DNA from: an uncultured Acidobacteriota bacterium
GTDB lineage: Bacteria; Acidobacteriota; JAAYUB01
Reading direction: 5' to 3'
DNA length: 5,412 nt
Assembly (NCBI GenBank): GCA_937925645.1
Contig: CALAMB010000122.1
Location: forward strand, 1 to 5,412
Shown one piece after another: positions 1 through 5,412 of this stretch (position 1 is its first letter; the number at the start of each line of letters is the position of its first letter). A model generated the notes under the pieces. That model did not search any database and was not told where the DNA came from. It saw only the letters and a list, made by a program, of their open reading frames with translations. The position numbers and the translations under genes were made by a program.

Positions 1-426
1 CGGCGCGTCGCCGAGCTGTTCGCGGCGGGCGATTTCGCCACGGGCGCGGTGCTCGACGCCGTGGCCTCCGCCGCGGCCGAGCGGGCGGCTGACGGCGTGG
101 AGCGGGCCTGGGCGGCGGAGCTAATCGCGGCGGACCCGGGGGCGGCCGCCTGGCAGTCGCGGCGCTACAGCCCGGGCTACTGCGGCTGGCACATCACCGC
201 GCAGCGGAAACTGTTCGCGGCGCTGCAGCCGGAGGCGATCGGCGTGAGTCTGAACGCGAGCTGTCTCATGGAGCCCCTCAAGTCGGTATCCGGGGTGATC
301 CTGGCCGGGCCGCCCGCGATTCACGAATTCGAGGCCGGCTTTCCGTTCTGCCGGCAGTGCCGGGACCGGAGCTGCGGCGCGCGGCTCGCGGACGCCGATC
401 CCGCGGACATCCCCCACGGAGGTTGA
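1..426 (+). CDS. Stand-alone cobalamin-dependent methionine synthase activation-domain protein (3' part)
   Basis: The reading frame is open from base 1 and ends at TGA 424-426, giving 141 visible residues; the true start lies upstream. The signature RYSPGYCGW (163-189), followed by QRKLF, then IGVSLNASCLMEPLKSVSGVI (about 238-300), matches the SAM-binding activation domain of MetH (Met_synt_B12 family). In that family the domain supplies the methyl group, with an electron from flavodoxin or ferredoxin, to return cob(II)alamin to methylcobalamin. Here it is not fused to MetH, as in Thermotoga maritima, where a separate protein reactivates a short MetH. After the domain comes a short tail with cysteines at codons 349, 358 and 373 (C-x2-C-x4-C), which could bind metal or an Fe-S cluster (inference). 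A corrinoid-protein gene starts two bases after the stop, so this protein probably services that corrinoid. Whether an extra N-terminal domain exists cannot be seen. Confidence 0.88.
   Translation, partial: RRVAELFAAGDFATGAVLDAVASAAAERAADGVERAWAAELIAADPGAAAWQSRRYSPGYCGWHITAQRKLFAALQPEAIGVSLNASCLMEPLKSVSGVILAGPPAIHEFEAGFPFCRQCRDRSCGARLADADPADIPHGG
418..422 (+). promoter_or_regulatory. Ribosome binding site of the corrinoid-protein gene
   Basis: GGAGG lies six bases before ATG 429. It overlaps the last codons of the upstream gene. It favours this ATG over the in-frame GTG at 357, which sits deep inside the upstream gene and would add 24 residues not expected for the family. Confidence 0.8.
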
Positions 427-428
427 CA

Positions 429-1067
429 ATGGAGATGCTGGCCCGGTTGGCCGAGATGCTGCAGCGGGGCGAAGACCAGGAGGTGCTCCGGCTCACCCGC
501 GAGGCGGTGGCGCAGGGGCTCCCCGCCGCCCGGATCCTGAACGACGGACTCATCGCCGGCATGAACGTGGTCGGCGAGCGCTTCAAGTGCCACGACATCT
601 TTCTGCCCGACGTGCTCCTGGCGGCGCGGGCCATGTACGCCGGCATGGAGGAGCTCAAGCCCCTCCTGATCCGGGACGGGGTGCCGGCGCGGGGGCGGGT
701 GGTGCTGGGCACGGTGCAGGGTGACCTCCACGACATCGGCAAGAACCTCGTGGCCATCATGCTCCGGGGCGCCGGTTACGAGGTGGTGGACCTGGGCCAC
801 AACGTCGCTCCGGCGGCCTTCGTCGACGCGGCCGAGCGGGCGGACGCCCGGGTGATCGGCCTGTCGGCGCTCCTGACCACCACCATGCCGGTGATGCGGC
901 AGGTGGTGGAACAGGTCCGGGCGCGGGGTCTGGCCGGGCGGGTGCGCGTCATCGTCGGCGGCGCGCCGGTGTCCGCCGATTTCGCCCGCGAGATCGGCGC
1001 CGACGACTACGGCTACGACGGCGCCAGCGCCGTGGACAAGGTGGCCGCCCTGATGGCGGCGCGCTGA
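429..1067 (+). CDS. Corrinoid (cobalamin)-binding methyltransferase protein, MtbC/MttC/MtaC-like
   Basis: The product has 212 residues, the usual length for stand-alone corrinoid proteins. Residues 1 to about 85 form the helical cap domain (B12-binding_2), with NDGLIAGMNVVGERF and FLPDVLLAARAMYAGMEELKP. Residues about 88-212 form the Rossmann-like B12 domain, with GTVQGDLHDIGKN at 94-106. D99-x-H101-x-x-G104 is the base-off/His-on motif, and H101 is the predicted lower cobalt ligand. SALLTTTM (146-153) and the VGGAPV loop (176-181) are the other usual cobalamin contacts. The protein carries the methyl group between a donor methyltransferase and an acceptor methyltransferase in the cytoplasm. 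With an activation protein just upstream and a homocysteine methyltransferase one base downstream, it is best read as the cobalamin module of a split methionine synthase. Sequence alone does not exclude a methylamine-, methanol- or methoxy-aromatic-type system, because the same fold serves all of them. Confidence 0.93.
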   Translation: MEMLARLAEMLQRGEDQEVLRLTREAVAQGLPAARILNDGLIAGMNVVGERFKCHDIFLPDVLLAARAMYAGMEELKPLLIRDGVPARGRVVLGTVQGDLHDIGKNLVAIMLRGAGYEVVDLGHNVAPAAFVDAAERADARVIGLSALLTTTMPVMRQVVEQVRARGLAGRVRVIVGGAPVSADFAREIGADDYGYDGASAVDKVAALMAAR

Positions 1068-1068
1068 G

Positions 1069-1956
1069 ATGCGGCCGATCCTCGAGCGGGTGGGCCGCGG
1101 CGAGGTGCTGCTGGCCGACGGCGCCATGGGCACCCTGCTCATGGCCCGGGGACTCAAGGCCGGCGAGTGTCCCGAGGCGCTCAATCTCGATCGCCCCGAC
1201 GTCGTGGCGTCCGTTTCCGCCGACTACGCCGCCGCGGGCGCCGACATCGTCCTGACCAACACCTTCGGCGGCTCGCCCCTGAAGCTCGCCCTCTACGGCC
1301 TGGAAGAACGGACCGAGGCCGTCAACGCCGCGGCGGTGGCCGCCGCGCGGCGGGGCGCCGGGGACGGCGTGTACGTGGCCGCCTCCTGCGGGCCCACCGG
1401 CCGGATGCTCCAGCCGTACGGCGACACGCCTCCCGAGGCGGTGGCCGCGGCGTTCGCCCGGCAGCTCGCCGCGCTGGCCGCGGCCGGCGTGGACCTGATC
1501 GTTGTGGAGACCATGACCGACCTGGCCGAGGCGGTGCTGGCGGTGGCGGCCGCCCGGGCGGCGGCGCCCGGCGTCCCCGTGGCCGCCACCATGACCTTCG
1601 ATGTCACGCCGAACGGTTTCTTCACCATCATGGGCGTGGACATTCCCCGCGCCGCCCGGGAGTTGGCCGCGGCCGGCGCCCACATCCTCGGCGCCAACTG
1701 CGGCGTGGGCGTCGAGCCCATGGTGGCCGCGGCCGCCGAGCTGCGCCGCGCCACCGACCGGCCGCTGCTGGTGCAGGCCAACGCCGGCCTGCCGGAGCTG
1801 CGCGACGGCGCGCCGGTCTGGCCCGAGACACCCGACGTCTACGCCGGGCGGGCGGCGGCGCTCCCGGCGCTGGGCGTGGGCATCATCGGCGGCTGCTGCG
1901 GCACGACGCCCGCCCACATCGCCGCACTGCGCCGGATGCTGGACGCCCGGCGCTGA
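1069..1956 (+). CDS. Homocysteine S-methyltransferase (zinc-dependent, MetH N-terminal-module type)
   Basis: The product has 295 residues, about the size of the isolated homocysteine domain of MetH. It begins with LLADGAMGTLL (14-24), then TNTFGGS (63-69) and CGPTG (107-111), all conserved in the homocysteine S-methyltransferase barrel. The zinc site is complete: C211 in GANCG and C276-C277 in GGCCGTTP. The spacing matches the three cysteine ligands known from T. maritima MetH. It should activate homocysteine as a zinc thiolate and methylate it to methionine. The ATG is one base after the upstream stop and has no strong Shine-Dalgarno sequence, so translation is probably coupled to the corrinoid-protein gene, its likely methyl source. 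No folate-binding domain follows; the gene ends cleanly at TGA before a non-coding gap. A betaine- or S-methylmethionine-using enzyme (BHMT or MmuM) is the main alternative, but the corrinoid neighbour argues against it. Confidence 0.92.
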   Translation: MRPILERVGRGEVLLADGAMGTLLMARGLKAGECPEALNLDRPDVVASVSADYAAAGADIVLTNTFGGSPLKLALYGLEERTEAVNAAAVAAARRGAGDGVYVAASCGPTGRMLQPYGDTPPEAVAAAFARQLAALAAAGVDLIVVETMTDLAEAVLAVAAARAAAPGVPVAATMTFDVTPNGFFTIMGVDIPRAARELAAAGAHILGANCGVGVEPMVAAAAELRRATDRPLLVQANAGLPELRDGAPVWPETPDVYAGRAAALPALGVGIIGGCCGTTPAHIAALRRMLDARR

Positions 1957-1969
1957 CCGCGCGCGCCAA

Positions 1970-1991
1970 CCCCCCGCCGGCCGGCGGGGGG
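1970..1991 (+). terminator. Perfect GC palindrome after the methyltransferase operon, possible terminator hairpin
   Basis: Eleven bases, CCCCCCGCCGG, are followed directly by their exact reverse complement, ending at 1991. It starts 13 bases after the stop of the homocysteine methyltransferase gene. As RNA it could form a stem of about nine G/C pairs with a four-base loop. What follows is CAAAAGG rather than a run of T, so it is not a textbook intrinsic terminator. T-rich sequence appears only about 25 bases further on. It may still end or stabilise the upstream transcript, or pause polymerase. The position is right; the function is inferred. Confidence 0.45.
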
Positions 1992-2024
1992 CAAAAGGTC
2001 TCGGCGCCGGACCGCTGTTTTCTG

Positions 2025-2053
2025 TTCCCTTAACCTCCCGATTTTGATATAAA
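2025..2053 (+). promoter_or_regulatory. Candidate sigma70-type promoter for glyQS
   Basis: The stretch from about 2041 to 2070 is strikingly AT-rich in an otherwise very GC-rich window. TATAAA at 2048-2053 matches the -10 consensus at five of six bases. With a 17-base spacer the -35 position is TTCCCT (2025-2030), a poor match (three of six). Transcription would start near 2060, giving a leader of about 30 bases before the TTG start of glyQ. The placement after a hairpin and before a new gene pair supports a promoter here, but the exact hexamers are uncertain. Confidence 0.42.
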
Positions 2054-2068
2054 TACTACTTTTGATAT
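2042..2068 (+). repeat. Two direct copies of TTTTGATAT upstream of glyQ
   Basis: TTTTGATAT occurs at 2042-2050 and again at 2060-2068, 18 bases apart start to start, so close to two helical turns. The copies overlap and flank the candidate -10 region. This could be a tandem operator, or simply chance in a short AT-rich promoter. The repeats are seen directly; a regulatory role is speculation. Confidence 0.35.
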
Positions 2069-2077
2069 GTCCTGACC

Positions 2078-2082
2078 GGGAG
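2078..2082 (+). promoter_or_regulatory. Ribosome binding site deciding the glyQ start
   Basis: GGGAG lies six bases before TTG 2089. It decides the start: the longer in-frame TTG at 2062 would place this motif inside the coding sequence and has no purine-rich site in front of it. Starting at 2089 gives [14 protein letters not shown], which lines up with the usual GlyQ N-terminus. Confidence 0.75.
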
Positions 2083-2088
2083 TCGCGC

Positions 2089-2976
<888 letters not shown>

Positions 2977-2977
2977 G

Positions 2978-5092
2978 ATGGGCGCGGAATTTCTCCTCGA
3001 GATCGGCACGGAGGAAATCCCGGCCGGCATGATCCGGGATGCGCTGGACCACCTGGCCGACGCGGTGGCGCAGGCGCTGGCCCGCCACGGCCTGGCCGGC
3101 GGCGAGGCGTGGCGCTCGGCCACGCCGCGGCGCCTGGTCGTGCGGATCGACAACGTGCCCGAGCGGCAGGCCGACCGCGACGAGGAGGTTGTGGGCCCGC
3201 CCGCCTCGGCCGGCGTGGACGCCGCCGGCGCCTGGACCCGCGCCGCGCTCGGCTTCGCCGCCAAGCAGGGCGTCGACGCCGCCGCGCTGACCGTGGCGGA
3301 GACGCCGAAGGGACGCTACGTCGCCGCCCGGAAGCGCATCGCCGGCCGCGCCGCCGCCGACGTGCTGGCCGAGGCGCTCCCGGGCATCGTCCGCGGCATT
3401 CCCTTTCCGAAAACCATGTACTGGCGCGAGGACAAGTTCCGGTTCGTGCGGCCCATCCGCTCCCTGCTGGCCCTGCTCGGCGGGGCGGTGGTCCCCTTCG
3501 AGGTGGCTGGCGTGGCCGCCGGCGACCGGACCTTCGGCCACCGTTTCCTCGGCGCCGCCGCCTTCCCGGTGACGGACTTCGCCGACTACGAGCGCCGCCT
3601 GGCCGAGCACGGCGTGATCCTGGACGCCGGCCGGCGCCGCGAAAAGATTCAGGCCGAGATCGCCCGGATTGAAGCCGAGACGGGCCTGCGGGCGGCAGCC
3701 GATCCGGGGCTGCTGGAGCAGGTGGTGTACCTCAACGAGTTGCCCACCGTCATCCCGGGCGCCTTCGAGGAGCGCTTCCTGGCCATCCCCGCCGAGGTGC
3801 TGGTCACCGTGATGCGGCACCACCAGAAGTACTTTTCGCTCAACACTCCCGACGGGAGCCTCGCCCCCCGCTTCCTCGCCGTGATCAACATGGACGCCGA
3901 CCGCGAAGGGCTGATCCGCGCCGGCCACGAGCGGGTCCTCAAGGCCCGGCTGGTCGATGCCGAGTTCTTCTGGAACAACGACCGCAAGCTGAAGCTGGCC
4001 GAGCGCGCGCCGGCGCTGGAGGGCATCCTGTTCCAGGAGGCGCTGGGCAGTTACGGCGCGAAGACGCGCCGCGTCGAGGCGCTGGCCGTCTGGCTGGCGG
4101 AGCACCTGGGCGAGTCGGCCGCCACGCGGGACGCCGTGGCCGAGGCGGCGGCGCTGTGCAAGGTGGATCTGGCCACCGAGATGGTCAAGGAGCTCACCGA
4201 GCTGCAGGGCGTCATGGGTGGCCTGTACGCCCGCAAGGAGGGCTGTCCGCCGGAGGTGTGGCAGGCGATCTACGAGCACCACCGCCCGGAAGGGATGGAC
4301 GATCCCATTCCCGCGTCGCTCTCGGGCGCGATCCTGTCCATCGCGGACAAGGCCGACACGGTGGCCGGCATGCTGGGCCTGGGCTTCGTGCCCACCGGCT
4401 CTAAGGATCCGTTCGGGCTGCGCCGCCAGGCCACCGGCATTTACCGCATCCTGCTGGAGAAGGATCTGGACGCGGACCTGGCCGAGGTGTTCCTTCGGGC
4501 GACCGCCGGCCTCGGCGAGCTGGCCACGGCGCCGGCGGACGAGTCGGCCGCCGTGCTGCAGGAGCTGCTGGAGGGGCGCCTGCGCTTCCTGTACCAGCAG
4601 GCCGGCTACCGCTATGACGAGATCAACGCCGTCATCGCCGCGGCCGTGCGGCGGCCGGCCGACGGGCGGCGCCGGCTCGAGGCGCTCACGGCGATCCGCA
4701 CGGTGGCCGCCTTCGCGTCCATCTTCACCGCCGGCAAGCGGATCCGCAACATCCTGGACAAGCAGGCCGCGCCCCCCGAGGGCGGGCCGGACGCGGCGCT
4801 CTTCGCCGAGGAGGCGGAGCGGCGGCTCGGGGCGGTCCTGGCCGATCTGGGCCCCCGCGTGCGCGCCGACATCACCGACTGCCGGTATGCCGAGGCGCTG
4901 GCGATCATCGAGCAGTTCGCCCGGCCGGTGGACGCGTTCTTCGACCAGGTGCTGGTCATGCACGAGGACGCCGCGATCCGGACCAACCGGCTCCGGCTGC
5001 TGCGCGCCGTCGGCGAACTGTTCGATTCGTACTGCGATTTTTCCCGGTTCGTGCTGGAAGAAACCAAATCCGTTAACCCAATAACAGTGTGA
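2978..5092 (+). CDS. glyS: Glycyl-tRNA synthetase beta chain
   Basis: The product has 704 residues, slightly longer than E. coli GlyS (about 689). The beta chain binds tRNA-Gly and is required with GlyQ for aminoacylation. Family landmarks run in order along the chain: FLLEIGTEEIPAGMI (5-19), ATPRRLVVRI (48-57), GPPASAG (73-79), FPKTMYWR (143-150), FVRPIRSLLALLGG (156-169), HHQKYF (281-286), FLAVINM (299-305), FFWNNDRK (330-337), LCKVDLATEMVKELTELQGVMGG (393-415), GSKDPFGLRRQA (474-485) and FFDQVLVMHEDAAIRTNRLRLL (654-675). Residues of roughly 390-490 correspond to the HD-like domain, and about 590-690 to the DALR-type anticodon-binding domain. The last dozen residues after DFSRF extend a little past the usual end and are encoded by less GC-rich codons. 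The start is fixed by the family N-terminus and by the one-base gap after glyQ, which suggests coupled, balanced expression. Confidence 0.97.
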   Translation: MGAEFLLEIGTEEIPAGMIRDALDHLADAVAQALARHGLAGGEAWRSATPRRLVVRIDNVPERQADRDEEVVGPPASAGVDAAGAWTRAALGFAAKQGVDAAALTVAETPKGRYVAARKRIAGRAAADVLAEALPGIVRGIPFPKTMYWREDKFRFVRPIRSLLALLGGAVVPFEVAGVAAGDRTFGHRFLGAAAFPVTDFADYERRLAEHGVILDAGRRREKIQAEIARIEAETGLRAAADPGLLEQVVYLNELPTVIPGAFEERFLAIPAEVLVTVMRHHQKYFSLNTPDGSLAPRFLAVINMDADREGLIRAGHERVLKARLVDAEFFWNNDRKLKLAERAPALEGILFQEALGSYGAKTRRVEALAVWLAEHLGESAATRDAVAEAAALCKVDLATEMVKELTELQGVMGGLYARKEGCPPEVWQAIYEHHRPEGMDDPIPASLSGAILSIADKADTVAGMLGLGFVPTGSKDPFGLRRQATGIYRILLEKDLDADLAEVFLRATAGLGELATAPADESAAVLQELLEGRLRFLYQQAGYRYDEINAVIAAAVRRPADGRRRLEALTAIRTVAAFASIFTAGKRIRNILDKQAAPPEGGPDAALFAEEAERRLGAVLADLGPRVRADITDCRYAEALAIIEQFARPVDAFFDQVLVMHEDAAIRTNRLRLLRAVGELFDSYCDFSRFVLEETKSVNPITV

Positions 5093-5093
5093 C

Positions 5094-5097
5094 GAGG
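5094..5097 (+). promoter_or_regulatory. Ribosome binding site of the inositol-phosphate synthase gene
   Basis: GAGG lies five bases before ATG 5103, in the 10-base gap after the glyS stop. It supports this ATG as the start and suggests translation from the glyQS transcript. I see no convincing separate promoter in the preceding 100 bases. Confidence 0.65.
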
Positions 5098-5102
5098 TCA
5101 TC

Positions 5103-5412
5103 ATGATTGAAAAAGGTGTGAAGGTTGAAGCGCCGCAAGGTCGAGTGGGAGTGCTGATCCCCGGTCTCGGGGCCGTGTCCACCACGTTCATCGCCGGTGT
5201 CATGAGCATCCGACGGGGACTGGCGCGTCCGTTCGGTTCCATGACCCAGATGGACACCATCCGTCTGGGCAAGCGCACCGAGAAGCGCACTCCGCTGGTC
5301 AAGGAGTTCCTGCCGCTGGCCGGCCTGGACCAGCTGGTCTTCGGCGGCTGGGACATTTTCGAGGACACCGCCTACGAGTCGGCGGTCCACGCGGGCGTGA
5401 TCAGCAACGACC
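5103..5412 (+). CDS. ino1: myo-Inositol-1-phosphate synthase (5' part, runs off the window)
   Basis: An open frame from ATG 5103 continues to the last base with 103 complete codons visible. The visible protein reads RVGVLIPGLGAVSTTFIAGV (14-33), a glycine-rich NAD-binding loop typical of inositol-3-phosphate synthase. It continues with GSMTQMDTIRLGKRTEKRTP (45-64), LVKEFLPLAGLDQLVFGGWDIFEDTAYE (65-92) and AVHAGVI (94-100). The enzyme isomerises glucose 6-phosphate to 1L-myo-inositol 1-phosphate using NAD, the first step toward inositol phospholipids and inositol solutes. The catalytic lysine region and the C-terminus are beyond the window, so completeness cannot be judged. The visible part resembles the roughly 430-residue bacterial type I associate with Bacteroidota and Acidobacteriota rather than the shorter actinobacterial form (from memory, not a search). 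The opening codons are AT-richer than the rest, as is common at starts. Confidence 0.9.
   Translation, partial: MIEKGVKVEAPQGRVGVLIPGLGAVSTTFIAGVMSIRRGLARPFGSMTQMDTIRLGKRTEKRTPLVKEFLPLAGLDQLVFGGWDIFEDTAYESAVHAGVISND

Noticed and set aside
321..1184. Minus-strand frame of 287 codons opposite the corrinoid-protein gene
   Set aside because: It is a compositional shadow: His/Arg/Pro/Gly-rich, no recognisable motif, opposite a well-supported gene.
949..1917. Minus-strand frame of 322 codons opposite the homocysteine methyltransferase gene
   Set aside because: Repetitive Gly/Arg/His composition and no domain; its coordinates are explained by the real gene on the + strand.
2067..2075. Minimal ATG TCC TGA frame just upstream of the glyQ ribosome binding site, considered as a regulatory mini-ORF
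   Set aside because: Two codons with no ribosome binding site of its own; most likely chance.
1957..2088. Riboswitch or T-box leader before glyQ (glycine or tRNA-Gly sensing)
   Set aside because: The probable transcribed leader is only about 30 bases and the whole gap is 132 bases. I see no T-box sequence, glycine-riboswitch core or antiterminator pairing.
5034..5110. Possible separate promoter for ino1 in the AT-richer end of glyS
   Set aside because: No pair of hexamers near consensus at acceptable spacing could be found. The lower GC is explained by a variable GlyS tail and a translation start.

Overview
The window is ordinary, tightly packed bacterial chromosome from a high-GC organism (roughly 70 percent G+C by eye, with strong G/C preference at third codon positions). 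All six genes I can support lie on the + strand. Separate alpha and beta chains of glycyl-tRNA synthetase mark it as bacterial. The inositol-phosphate synthase at the right edge resembles the type I associate with Bacteroidota, Acidobacteriota and related groups. Together with the GC content this makes an Acidobacteriota-like or deltaproteobacterial-like source possible, but that is a weak guess. I see no mobile element, CRISPR array, tRNA or rRNA.

Region 1 (1-1956) is a methyl-transfer operon made of pieces that in classical cobalamin-dependent methionine synthase (MetH) form one polypeptide. It holds the C-terminal part of a stand-alone activation (reactivation) domain protein, then a complete corrinoid-binding protein of the MtbC/MttC/MtaC type, then a complete zinc-dependent homocysteine S-methyltransferase. 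The gaps between stop and next start are only 2 and 1 bases, so the three are almost certainly co-transcribed and probably co-translated. The simplest reading is a split methionine synthase: methyl-cobalamin on the corrinoid protein methylates homocysteine, and the activation domain rescues oxidised cobalamin. The methyl-donor module (folate-binding domain or another methyltransferase) is not in the window and may lie upstream.

Region 2 (1957-2088) is the only sizeable non-coding gap, 132 bases. It contains a perfect 22-base GC palindrome just after the methyltransferase stop and then a conspicuously AT-rich stretch with a promoter-like hexamer and two copies of TTTTGATAT. It looks like the boundary between two transcription units.

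Region 3 (2089-5412) holds glyQ and glyS, one base apart, encoding the two chains of the alpha2beta2 glycyl-tRNA synthetase. After 10 further bases comes the 5' end of a myo-inositol-1-phosphate synthase gene, which runs off the window. glyQ is best started at a TTG codon at 2089. I found no convincing undescribed system. The most interesting points are the split, folate-domain-less methionine synthase set, the cysteine-rich tail on the activation protein, and the glyQS-inositol synthase linkage.
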